A stretch of 64,000 nucleotides of DNA from Malonomonas sp036526255. Its GTDB lineage: Bacteria > Desulfobacterota > Desulfuromonadia > Desulfuromonadales > Geopsychrobacteraceae. The first letter of the stretch is position 1. Every line of letters begins with the position of its first letter. Below, piece by piece: positions 36,148 through 43,877 of this stretch. The stretch covers positions 1 to 64,000 of the forward strand of contig DATCYW010000092.1 in NCBI GenBank assembly GCA_036526255.1, read 5' to 3'. Both the position numbers and the translations under genes were made by a program. The notes beneath the pieces were generated by a model that was given only the letters and a program-made list of their open reading frames with translations, was not told where the DNA came from and made no database searches.

Positions 36148-37017
36148 TTATTTCTCGAGCAGCGCCAGTAACTCATCTTGGGTGAATCGATATTGCCTGC
36201 GACAGTATTCACAGGTCACTTCTGCCGTGTGCTGCTCTGCGGCCATCGCCTGGACCTCTGTCGCGCCAAGACCGACCAGCATCTGCTCTATCTGCTGGCG
36301 GTTGCAGGGGCAATAAAAGGCCAGCGGGATCTCAGCCTGGACCCGAAAATCCAGCTCGTCGAACAGTTGCCCAAGAATTCCTGCCGGAGTCAGTCCTTTG
36401 CGCAACAGGCTGGTAACGGGCGGCAACTGTCGCAGCCGCTCGACCAGCAAGTCGACCCGCTCTTCATCCCCCGGCGGCAGCGCCTGAATCAGTAATCCGC
36501 CAGCAGCAGCCACCTGCCCTTCGCTGTTCAGTTCGACCCCCAACGAAACACTTGATGGAACCTGCTCAGAGCTGGTCAGATACCAGGCCAGATCTTCGGC
36601 GATCTCGCTGCTCTGCAACTGCAACATACTCTTATAGGGGGCCTTCAGCCCAAGATCCTTCCAGACATGCAGAAAGCCCGCCCTACCGATCGCACCGGCG
36701 ACGTCAAAACGGTCCGCCTTTGGTGGCAATCCGGCCACCGGATTGCGAATCGAACCGCGCACCCGACCTTCAGCATCAGTCTCAACGCTCAACTTGCCGA
36801 GCGGGCCGTTCCCCTCAACCACCAGCGCCAGCCGCTGCTGCCCCTTTAACAGACAGCCGAGCAGCGCTCCGCCGGTCAATAGCCGTCCAAGCGCCACCGT
36901 GGCGGTCAGGTCGGTCTGCTGTTTTTGACAGATTTCCGCAACCAGCCCAGTGGTAACCGCCGCGACACCGCGCAGCAGGCCGTCCGAACTGACAATCCGT
37001 ACCATATGATCCTGCAT
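36148..37017 (-). CDS. hslO: Hsp33 redox-regulated chaperone
   Basis: The 289-residue protein has the Hsp33 core (GGALLGCLLKGQQR, VRGSIRNPV, GLTPAGILGQLFDEL). Its C-terminal redox switch holds the zinc cysteines CPC and CEYC (CPCNRQQ, then TCEYCRRQY). Under oxidative stress zinc is released and the chaperone becomes active. AAGGA lies upstream of the ATG. It follows the AhpD-like selenoprotein by 27 bases on the same strand, so two thiol/selenol-redox proteins are probably co-expressed. Confidence 0.95.
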   Translation of the reverse strand: MQDHMVRIVSSDGLLRGVAAVTTGLVAEICQKQQTDLTATVALGRLLTGGALLGCLLKGQQRLALVVEGNGPLGKLSVETDAEGRVRGSIRNPVAGLPPKADRFDVAGAIGRAGFLHVWKDLGLKAPYKSMLQLQSSEIAEDLAWYLTSSEQVPSSVSLGVELNSEGQVAAAGGLLIQALPPGDEERVDLLVERLRQLPPVTSLLRKGLTPAGILGQLFDELDFRVQAEIPLAFYCPCNRQQIEQMLVGLGATEVQAMAAEQHTAEVTCEYCRRQYRFTQDELLALLEK

Positions 37018-37044
37018 CTGCTCATCCTTAATGCTCTAAACGGT

Positions 37045-37329
37045 TTAATCCGCTTTATTGCGAAGGTTCTTTTCCACATCTTTCAATTGGGCGTTAACCC
37101 GTCCGGCAGAGACCGCCATGCACAGCCCCTGCACAGCACCAATCTCGTCTTCGCTGATCCCTTCTGCCCTGGCCACGCCAAGGTAATGTTCGAGTCAGGG
37201 ATAACAGCCGGCGGTCATCGACGCCGCCAGGCCGACCAGCAGAGTGGTTTTACGGTCGAGGGTCGATTCGTCCCGAACCGCATCGTAAAATGCGCTGAAA
37301 GCCTTGCCGTTTTTCGCTGAAAGCATCAT
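37045..37329 (-). CDS. AhpD-like (carboxymuconolactone decarboxylase family) selenoprotein
   Basis: This gene is invisible to standard ORF calling because codon 45 is TGA (bases 37197-37195). Read through, the frame gives 94 residues ending in TAA. It begins MMLSAKNGKAFSAFYDAVRD, has the redox site GCYP-U-LEHYLGVA and then AEGISEDEIGAVQGLCMAVS, the helices of the AhpD/CMD fold. The TGA falls exactly at the second cysteine of the family's CxxC, giving C42-x-x-U45 with H48 close by. The frame keeps family similarity on both sides, so this is not a decayed gene. GGGAGGA lies just upstream; the second ATG (37326) has better spacing. A hairpin suited to a bacterial SECIS follows the TGA. It lies 13 bases after the ABC permease gene and before hslO. 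The likely role is a peroxide or thiol redox enzyme. SelA, SelB, SelD and tRNA-Sec are not in this window. Confidence 0.88.
37167..37183 (-). promoter_or_regulatory. putative bacterial SECIS hairpin
   Basis: Eleven bases after the UGA, the mRNA segments CCUUGGC and GCCAGGG form a 7-bp stem (one U-G pair) around the loop GUG. The apical loop begins 18 bases after the UGA and starts with G. Both are in keeping with what is known of bacterial SECIS elements read by SelB. The loop is small, so base pairs next to it may open on binding. Confidence 0.65.
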
Positions 37330-37341
37330 CAATCCTCCCGG

Positions 37342-38130
37342 TCAGGTTCGCAGACGATAGCCCTTGCCGATCAGCCAGGCCGCCCAGCAGAACAACGCGA
37401 AGGCAATGGTGCCGCTGACGCCAAAGGCCATCAGATAGCTGGTGTCGCCGACGCCGATCAGCGCGTGGCGGAAGCCATCGATCAGATAAAAGAGCGGATT
37501 TAAGTGGGATAGCGTCGCCCAGTGCTCGGGCAGAATCGAAATCGGATAAAAGACTCCGCCCAGATAAATCAGCGGCAGAATCAGAAAATTGCTGTACATC
37601 GACAGCGTGTCGAAATTGTGGGCAAAGATCGCCGCGATCAGGCCGAACTGGGCAAACAGAAAACTGGCCAGCATCGCCATCAGGATCGCCAGCAGCGGCT
37701 CCTGCCAGGGCAGCTCGGCAAACAGCGTCGAAATCAGGCAGACCACCGTGCCGACCAGCAGTCCGCGCAGCATCGCTGCCAGCGTGTAGGCCAGGATGAA
37801 CTGTGGCGGAGTGACCGGCGTCACCAGCAGATCGACAATCCCGCCGAGATAGCGCGACATGAACAGCGATGACGAGGTGTTGGCAAAAGAGTTATTGATC
37901 ACCCCCATCAGGATCAGTCCGGGGATGACGAACTGCGCATAGCTGAAACCTTCAAGCACGCTGAGACGCTCGCCCAAGGTCGCGCCGAAAACAAACAGGT
38001 AGAGGGACGCGGTAATGATCGGCGTCAGCAGCGTCTGCGAAGCGACCCGCCAGAAGCGCAGAATCTCTTTACGCAGCAGCGTGACAAAGGGGAGCCAGGG
38101 GTGAAACTGACGCGAGGAATCACTGGCCAT
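37342..38130 (-). CDS. ABC-2 type transporter permease
   Basis: The 262-residue membrane protein has six predicted helices and the ABC-2 pattern (FVIPGLILMGVINNSFANTS, LPLIYLGGVFYPISILPEHW, NPLFYLIDGFRHALIG). It resembles the NodJ/YadH-type permeases that export lipids, polysaccharides or drugs. It overlaps the ATPase gene by 11 bases, so the two form one exporter. The substrate is unknown. Confidence 0.9.
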   Translation of the reverse strand: MASDSSRQFHPWLPFVTLLRKEILRFWRVASQTLLTPIITASLYLFVFGATLGERLSVLEGFSYAQFVIPGLILMGVINNSFANTSSSLFMSRYLGGIVDLLVTPVTPPQFILAYTLAAMLRGLLVGTVVCLISTLFAELPWQEPLLAILMAMLASFLFAQFGLIAAIFAHNFDTLSMYSNFLILPLIYLGGVFYPISILPEHWATLSHLNPLFYLIDGFRHALIGVGDTSYLMAFGVSGTIAFALFCWAAWLIGKGYRLRT

Positions 38131-39046
38131 TGGCGCCCCCCTTCATTCCGGTCAGCTGGATAAAAACCTCCTCCAAGCCGCTCTGGTCGGTTTCAATATC
38201 ACGGATTCCCATCCCCAAGGCGCCGACCAGCGCCAGCGCCTTGCCGGCACTTTCGCCGGCGGGCAGATTAAGTAACAGCTGGCGACCATCCTCCTTGAGC
38301 TGCGGCCGGTAAGCTTCCAGACCGGTTGGCAGCGTTTGCAACGGCGACTCCAACCAGAGATGCAGCTGCCGGTTCGACAGCCGCCGTACCAGCTCGTAAG
38401 TCGGCTCAAGGGCGATCAGTTCACCGTGATTCATGATGGCGATCCGGTCGCACATCTCCTCCGCCTCTTCCAGATAATGGGTGGTCAACAGAATGGTCGT
38501 GCCGGCGCGGTTGATCTCGCGAACGAATTCCCAGAGGTCGTGGCGCAGCTCGACATCGACCCCGGCGGTCGGTTCATCCAGAATCAGCAGTTGCGGCCGG
38601 TGAATCAGCGCCTTGGCAATCATGAAGCGGCGCTTCATACCGCCGGACAGCTTGATCATCACCTTGGCCAGATGCGGACGCAGGCCAAGCTTGTCGATCA
38701 GCAGTTGCCGCCAGGCCGGATCATCCTTCACCCCGTAATAGCCGGCGTGCAGCTTGAGCGCCTGATCGACGGTGAAAAAGTTGTCGATGACAATCTCCTG
38801 ATGGACCACGCCGAGCATCTGGCGGGTCTTGCGGTAATCACGCTGGTTGTCGAAGCCAAACGCGCTGATGCTGCCGGACTCAATCCGGCAGACGCCGGCA
38901 ATCATATTGATGATGGTACTTTTGCCAGCGCCGTTCGGCCCGAGCAGGCCGAGAATTTCACCCTGCTTGATGGCTAGATCGACCCCCTTGACCACTTGGG
39001 TGCCGGCAAAGGACTTAGATAGGTTATTGATCTCCAGTGCATTCAT
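38120..39046 (-). CDS. ABC transporter ATP-binding protein
   Basis: From MNALEINNLSKSF the protein is 308 residues. It has Walker A GLLGPNGAGKSTI, the signature LSGGMKRRFMIAKAL and Walker B LLILDEPTAGVD, with the H-loop TTHYLEEAEEMCDR. The type is DrrA/YadG, partner of an ABC-2 permease. The extra C-terminal domain is typical of that subgroup. It is the first gene of a probable operon with the permease, the selenoprotein and hslO. Confidence 0.92.
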   Translation of the reverse strand: MNALEINNLSKSFAGTQVVKGVDLAIKQGEILGLLGPNGAGKSTIINMIAGVCRIESGSISAFGFDNQRDYRKTRQMLGVVHQEIVIDNFFTVDQALKLHAGYYGVKDDPAWRQLLIDKLGLRPHLAKVMIKLSGGMKRRFMIAKALIHRPQLLILDEPTAGVDVELRHDLWEFVREINRAGTTILLTTHYLEEAEEMCDRIAIMNHGELIALEPTYELVRRLSNRQLHLWLESPLQTLPTGLEAYRPQLKEDGRQLLLNLPAGESAGKALALVGALGMGIRDIETDQSGLEEVFIQLTGMKGGANGQ

Positions 39047-39105
39047 GCCGCGACTATACATGCGCCGCCCATAGCTGGCAAGACGGCAAAAACCGCAGAC
39101 AACGT

Positions 39106-39135
39106 TTGCCTTTCTCCCGGCAAACTTGCTACAAA
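39106..39135 (+). promoter_or_regulatory. possible promoter for the 39.2-kb genes, with dyad
   Basis: TTGCCT and TACAAA are separated by 18 bases. A 7-bp inverted repeat, GTTTGCC/GGCAAAC (39104-39125), overlaps the -35 and spacer and could be an operator. Moderate match only. Confidence 0.35.
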
Positions 39136-39169
39136 TACAGGAAAAGTATCGAGACTGTCCGGAGGGAAA

Positions 39170-39706
39170 ATGAACAAGAAATTACTGCTGATTCTGGCGC
39201 TGCTCTGCCTCTGCCTGCCGCTGGCCGCCAGAGCCGCGGATGAGTCGGAAAATGCCGAAATCATTGCGCTGGAAATCCGCAACCTGTCGACCTCGGTCGA
39301 TCGGCTGACCCGCCTGCTCTATGATCAGGGGCAGCAGCAAGCCGACGACCAGATTCTACGCAAACTCGATATCGCCGTCGCCTACCTGAACTTCCGCTCA
39401 CGCCGGATCGAGCAGCTAGAGCGAGACCAGCAGCGCACCAGCGCGTCCAGGACCCGCTTTGAGGATGTGATCCAACAGTGGGAACAGCGCATTGAGCTGC
39501 TTGAAGCGCAGCGTGGCAACGCGCAAGGAATACAGAATGATAACGAAGCGGCGAATCAGGAAGCGCAGGAACAGCTGAAAATGCTCAAACAAAGGCTGGC
39601 CCGAGTCGATACGGAGCTGCTTGAATACGATAACAAAATCCTTGAGCTGCAGGGGCAACTGGACAACGTCGAAGCCTTTGTTGAACGCCATCTGGATATT
39701 CAATAA
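39170..39706 (+). CDS. secreted coiled-coil protein of unknown function
   Basis: The 178-residue protein has a clear signal peptide (MNKKLLLI, cleavage near ARA-AD) and GGAGGG before the ATG. The mature part is almost entirely helical and rich in Q, E, R and L, with heptad-like spacing through residues 30-175, so a periplasmic coiled coil is likely. No catalytic motif is visible. It is followed after 3 bases by the methyltransferase gene. Confidence 0.75.
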   Translation: MNKKLLLILALLCLCLPLAARAADESENAEIIALEIRNLSTSVDRLTRLLYDQGQQQADDQILRKLDIAVAYLNFRSRRIEQLERDQQRTSASRTRFEDVIQQWEQRIELLEAQRGNAQGIQNDNEAANQEAQEQLKMLKQRLARVDTELLEYDNKILELQGQLDNVEAFVERHLDIQ

Positions 39707-39709
39707 CCC

Positions 39710-40603
39710 ATGCTGCTACGCCCGATCAGCGCCTTTCTGATGGCCCACGCCTATGACTGGGCCATGCAGCGCAGCGAACGGCTCTGCCTGAGCAGTTGGC
39801 GCGCCGAACTGCTGAGCAATGCGCAGGGGCGGGTGTTGGAGATCGGTGCCGGCACCGGCATCAACCTGCAGCACTATCCGCCACAGACCGAGCTGATCCT
39901 CAGCGAACCGGACCGACACATGCGCGGCAAACTGCAGCGGCGCTTACAAAAAAACAACCAGGACCAACGACAACTGGTCAACTGGAGCGCGGATGCGATC
40001 GACCGGCCTGACGACTCAGTGGACAGCATCGTTTCCACCCTGGTGCTCTGCTCCGTCAGCGACCTGCAACAGAGCCTGGCTGAACTCTACCGGGTGCTGC
40101 GCCCGGGTGGCGCGCTGCTGTTTCTGGAACACGTTATCGCGCTAAATCCTGCGACGATCCGTTGGCAGCAGCGCATCGAACCGCTCTGGAGTTGCTGCTG
40201 CGGCAATTGCCGCCTGACCCGTGACACAGGCCAGGCGATAAAAACCGCCGGGTTTCTGCTGGAAAGCTGCACTGATGAAGCGCTGCCCAAAGCACCGGCA
40301 ATTGTCCGCCGGACCATCCGCGGGCTGGCCCGTAAGCCGGATCTCGCTAGCAGCAACAGTACCGCAAGCCGCAACCAGGAGTTCGACTTTGCCGCATATC
40401 CAGCCTGCCCTTTCTGCAGCGGTAGTCGCGTCGGTAAAATCGTCTACGGCAAACCGGCCCTGACCCGCCACATCCTGCAAGGGCTGGAAACGGGCCAGAT
40501 CATCTCTGGCGGCTGCACGCTGCAACATGACGCCCCACAATGGCACTGCCACCAGTGCCGCAAAGATTTCGGCCAACGGCCAACCAACGGAGCAACAACA
40601 TGA
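39710..40603 (+). CDS. class I methyltransferase with C-terminal zinc-ribbon domain
   Basis: Residues 1-210 are a SAM-dependent methyltransferase: RVLEIGAGTGINLQHY is motif I, VNWSADAI follows, and VLRPGGALLFLEHV is a late beta strand; a cysteine-rich SCCCGNC stretch follows. After a serine-rich linker a second domain begins with CPFCSGSRVGKI and ends WHCHQCRKDFG, giving four cysteines of a zinc ribbon. The fusion suggests a nucleic acid or protein target, but the substrate is unknown. It overlaps the next gene by 4 bases (ATGA). Confidence 0.75.
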   Translation: MLLRPISAFLMAHAYDWAMQRSERLCLSSWRAELLSNAQGRVLEIGAGTGINLQHYPPQTELILSEPDRHMRGKLQRRLQKNNQDQRQLVNWSADAIDRPDDSVDSIVSTLVLCSVSDLQQSLAELYRVLRPGGALLFLEHVIALNPATIRWQQRIEPLWSCCCGNCRLTRDTGQAIKTAGFLLESCTDEALPKAPAIVRRTIRGLARKPDLASSNSTASRNQEFDFAAYPACPFCSGSRVGKIVYGKPALTRHILQGLETGQIISGGCTLQHDAPQWHCHQCRKDFGQRPTNGATT

Positions 40604-41271
40604 TCCCCTGGGAAAACCTCGGCAGCGCTGCAATCCCGAACACGAACAGCGAGCTACGCCTGTCGAAACGCGGCGAAGAATACTCGATCCGCGTCAACAA
40701 CGCCGAGCTGATGAACAGCCGCGCCCACGGTTCCGAAGAAGCGCTGGCAGAATTGAGTTGTGCAAAGGTTGCCACTCGCGAAAATCCGCAGGTCCTGATC
40801 GGTGGCTTGGGAATGGGCTTCACCACCGCCGCCGCACTGCGACATCTGCCTGCGGATGCCGCAGTGACAGTCGCCGAACTGGTGCCGGGGCTGGTCGAGT
40901 GGAATCGGCAGATCTTCGGCCACCTGGCCGGCAACCCGCTGCAGGATCGCCGCGTCAATGTTGCGGTCGGCGATGTGGCAAAGCTGCTGAAAGAGGCCGA
41001 GCGCGCTTTTGATGCCATCCTGCTCGACGTCGATAACGGCCCGGAGGGCCTGACCCATCCGGATAATGACTGGCTCTACGCTCCGGGCGGACTGCGCGCG
41101 GCACGCAGGGCCCTGAAACCACAGGGCGTGCTGGCGGTCTGGTCGGTGGCCCCCGATTCACTCTTTACCAAACGCCTGCAGCAAGCCGGCTTTCAGGTCA
41201 CCGAAACCCGTCCGCGTGCCGTCGGCAAAAACAAGGGCGCGCGTCACTGTGTCTGGCTGGCATCAATTTAA
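40600..41271 (+). CDS. spermidine-synthase-like methyltransferase-fold protein
   Basis: Starting at MIPWENLG (ATGA overlap with the preceding gene) the protein is 223 residues. It has a Rossmann core with VLIGGLGMGFTTAAAL, VTVAELVPGLVEWNRQ, FDAILLDVDNGPEG and a late AVWSVAPDSLFTK. The layout resembles the polyamine-synthase/spermine-synthase family, but residues specific for aminopropyl transfer are not obvious, so it may methylate another substrate. Confidence 0.7.
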   Translation: MIPWENLGSAAIPNTNSELRLSKRGEEYSIRVNNAELMNSRAHGSEEALAELSCAKVATRENPQVLIGGLGMGFTTAAALRHLPADAAVTVAELVPGLVEWNRQIFGHLAGNPLQDRRVNVAVGDVAKLLKEAERAFDAILLDVDNGPEGLTHPDNDWLYAPGGLRAARRALKPQGVLAVWSVAPDSLFTKRLQQAGFQVTETRPRAVGKNKGARHCVWLASI

Positions 41272-41284
41272 GGAGGGGTTAACC

Positions 41285-42337
41285 GTGCTGAGTCATGAAT
41301 TTATCGACCTGTTAAAAGCGCTGGTCCGGCACCCGAGCGTGGTCGGCGCCGAGCATTCTTTCTTTCGCGTACTGCAGCGCGAGCTTGAGGAGCGTGGCGC
41401 GAACGTCACCTGGTACGAAGGGCTGCTGGTGGCACAGGGGAAACGACCGTTCAGCACCATGTTTTCGGCCCATATCGACCGTCATGGCCTGATCTGCACC
41501 GGGCCTAACGAATTTCAGTATGCCGCCTTCATCTCGGCCAATCGTACCGACCTGCTCAACAACTCCGTCTCCGAAGAGCTGATGACCAAAATCACCGGGC
41601 GCTTTCAGTCGGTGCCGGTGTTTGCCTATGAACCCTGGTCGGGGGTCTACCGCGGCAACGGAGTGATCAACCATTCGCACGTCTGCGAGTTCAGAAATAA
41701 CCTGATCTTTGAGACCGAGGGGCTGGATACGGTGGTCGCTGGCACCCCGGTTGCCTTTAAGGACAAGCTTAAGATCAGTAACGGGCGCATGGAGGGACAG
41801 CTGGACAACGTCCTGACGGCGGCGGCGCTGGTGCATCTGTTCAGCAACGGCTTTGAAGGCACGGCATTTTTTACCGCCCAGGAAGAGGCCGGCAAAAGCT
41901 GGCGCTACCTGCTGGAGTGGTTCCGCCGCTTCGGTCGCTCGACCAACCGGCTGTTTGTCGTTGACACCAGCCCCTTCCCCAGCGTCGAAGCAGCCAACAA
42001 CCAGCTGCTGGTGCTGCGGGAAAAAGACGCCAACGCCGCATTCAACAGGGAATCCACCAAGCTGCTTGAGCAGCTGTGCGAAAAGAATCAGCTCAGCTAT
42101 CTGTATAAAAATCGCTACGTCGAAGCAGAGAATGCCAACCTGGTCGCCGCAGGAAAACATCCGCGCAGCCTGGGCAGCACCGAAATGGGGCGGATTATCG
42201 CCGCCTCCAACGGGCTGGTGGACGGCACCACGATCCAGATCCCGACCAGCGGTTATCACACCATGGAAGAATCGGCCGCCAAAGAATCGGTCGCCGCTTT
42301 TCTCCAACTGCTGACCGCGCTGGCCAAGGAATTCTAA
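41285..42337 (+). CDS. M42/M20-type metallopeptidase family protein
   Basis: I start at the GTG at 41285, preceded by AAGGAGG; the open frame runs further upstream inside the previous gene. The 350-residue protein has the di-metal peptidase order: SAHIDRHG (H and D ligands), MEGQLDNVL (bridging D), TAQEEAGKSW (catalytic EE), VVDTSP (D ligand) and GYHTMEES (terminal H). This pattern is that of M42 aminopeptidases and related M20 enzymes. The substrate is unknown. Confidence 0.78.
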   Translation: MLSHEFIDLLKALVRHPSVVGAEHSFFRVLQRELEERGANVTWYEGLLVAQGKRPFSTMFSAHIDRHGLICTGPNEFQYAAFISANRTDLLNNSVSEELMTKITGRFQSVPVFAYEPWSGVYRGNGVINHSHVCEFRNNLIFETEGLDTVVAGTPVAFKDKLKISNGRMEGQLDNVLTAAALVHLFSNGFEGTAFFTAQEEAGKSWRYLLEWFRRFGRSTNRLFVVDTSPFPSVEAANNQLLVLREKDANAAFNRESTKLLEQLCEKNQLSYLYKNRYVEAENANLVAAGKHPRSLGSTEMGRIIAASNGLVDGTTIQIPTSGYHTMEESAAKESVAAFLQLLTALAKEF

Positions 42338-42365
42338 CCCGAGCCGCCTGACTGAGGAGCCGAAC

Positions 42366-43343
42366 ATGCAGACACGCATTACCGAATTGCTGGGGATCGA
42401 ATATCCGATTGTTCAAGGTGGCATGATGTGGATCGGCACCGCTGAACTGGCGGCGGCCGTCTCCAACGCCGGCGGCCTGGGGATAATCACCGCCCTGAGC
42501 CTGCCGACGCCCGAGGCCTTGAGCGCCGAGATTGCCCATTGCCGCACCCTGACCAGTAAGCCATTCGGGGTCAATCTGACCATTCTTCCGGCGATCAAAC
42601 CACCCCCCTACGAAGCCTATCTCAAAGCCATTATCGACAGCGGCGTTAAAATTATCGAGACCGCCGGGCGCAATCCGCAGCCGTTCATGGCGGCGCTCAA
42701 AGCGGCCGGGATCAAGGTCATCCACAAATGCACCTCGGTTCGCCACGCACTCAAAGCCGAAGCGATCGGCTGTGACGCGGTCAGCGTCGACGGCTTTGAG
42801 TGCGCCGGACATCCGGGCGAAGATGACATCCCCAACCTGATCCTGCTGCCGGCGGTGGCAGCAAAACTGTCGATCCCGATTCTGGCCTCGGGGGGCATCG
42901 GCAACGGCTACCAGATGGCCGCCGCCTTTGCCCTGGGAGCCGAAGGGATCAACATGGGGACGCGGTTTGTCGCCACTCGCGAGGCGCCTGTGCATGACAA
43001 CGTCAAACAGGCGCTGGTCGACGCCGATGAACTGCAGACCACGCTGGTGTTCAGAAGCCTGAACAACACCGCACGAGCGTTCAAAAATAAAATCGCCGCA
43101 GAAGTCATCCGGATAGAGGCCGAACCAGGTGCGACCGATTTCGCCGACCTGCAGCCGCTGGTCACCGGCAGCCGCGGTCGGGAGCAAGTTCTGGAGAAAG
43201 GCGATATCGATGGCGGGCTCTGGACGGCCGGCATGGTGATGGGGTTGATTTATGACATCCCGACCTGCGAGGTGCTGATTAAACGGATCATCGCTGAGGC
43301 ACGCGAGGCGGCTGAAAAACGAGTTGGCCTGTTGTTGAGCTGA
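42366..43343 (+). CDS. nitronate monooxygenase-family flavoprotein
   Basis: The 325-residue TIM-barrel protein has the FMN pattern of the NMO/FabK family: IEYPIVQGGMMWIG, NAGGLGIITAL, GFECAGHPGEDD with the conserved histidine and ILASGGIGNGYQMAAAFALGAEGINMGTRF (read in two halves). Such enzymes oxidise alkyl nitronates or, in the FabK branch, reduce enoyl-ACP. The sequence fits the class I NMO side better. TGAGGAG precedes the ATG. Confidence 0.82.
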   Translation: MQTRITELLGIEYPIVQGGMMWIGTAELAAAVSNAGGLGIITALSLPTPEALSAEIAHCRTLTSKPFGVNLTILPAIKPPPYEAYLKAIIDSGVKIIETAGRNPQPFMAALKAAGIKVIHKCTSVRHALKAEAIGCDAVSVDGFECAGHPGEDDIPNLILLPAVAAKLSIPILASGGIGNGYQMAAAFALGAEGINMGTRFVATREAPVHDNVKQALVDADELQTTLVFRSLNNTARAFKNKIAAEVIRIEAEPGATDFADLQPLVTGSRGREQVLEKGDIDGGLWTAGMVMGLIYDIPTCEVLIKRIIAEAREAAEKRVGLLLS

Positions 43344-43394
43344 GATAGGCGATGGAGAGGCGACTGATTAGAAGCGAGAAATTGCGCTGCTGAC

Positions 43395-43877
43395 CTAATC
43401 TTCGGCCAGCTTGGTCAGTTCGGCGAGGATCTCCTCCTCCTCACGAACCTTCTCTTTGTAATAGTTCCAGACGTGATAACTCTGCAGACTGAGGATGGTC
43501 ATGCCGACGGTGAAAACCGCCCAGAAGTTTTCCGCCAGGCCATCAGAGAAATGATAAAAAGCATAAAAGGCGCTGAGATAGGCGAAGTGGCTCAGAGCGC
43601 CGCGCGGGTGACTGCTGCCGGTCATCTGGGTCAGAACCATGATAATCGCGGAGAAACCGTAAAGGACCAGCGCCCAGTTGATAAAATTGATCGGCGGTCC
43701 TGAGCCGAGCAGCGCGTGGATTTTATCGCTTAAAGGGGGCAGAAAATCAAAATTCCGATAGGCCCCCATACTTAAAGCGGTAAACAGGGCCAGAATCCAC
43801 AGGCCACTGCTGGTCAGCAGCTCAAGCTTGCGGATTTTTGCCTGTACCTGCCGCCGCAACGGATTGATATCGGGCAT
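43395..43877 (-). CDS. four-helix membrane protein, last gene of the cytochrome operon
   Basis: From MPDINPLRR the product is about 160 residues (the frame extends 12 codons further). It has four hydrophobic helices between residues 20 and 135 and a highly charged C-terminal tail (KEKVREEEE). No known motif is visible. It overlaps the upstream sensor gene by 56 bases and is the last gene in the run after NrfD, so it may be an accessory subunit or assembly factor of that complex. Confidence 0.65.
   Translation of the reverse strand: MPDINPLRRQVQAKIRKLELLTSSGLWILALFTALSMGAYRNFDFLPPLSDKIHALLGSGPPINFINWALVLYGFSAIIMVLTQMTGSSHPRGALSHFAYLSAFYAFYHFSDGLAENFWAVFTVGMTILSLQSYHVWNYYKEKVREEEEILAELTKLAED

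Noticed and set aside
35982..36185. 67-residue plus-strand frame between nuoA and hslO
   Set aside because: There is no ribosome site, it overlaps the end of hslO and the long inverted repeat, and its composition is not protein-like.
37045..37329. The TGA in the AhpD-like frame as a pseudogene or nonsense mutation
   Set aside because: Family similarity, codon frame and the stop are intact on both sides, the TGA falls on the catalytic cysteine, and a suitable hairpin follows it. A chance nonsense change would be unlikely to hit this one codon.
41312..43187. Long minus-strand frames (355 and 330 residues) opposite the peptidase and nitronate monooxygenase genes
   Set aside because: Both are antisense shadows. 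The plus-strand proteins have full sets of catalytic motifs.
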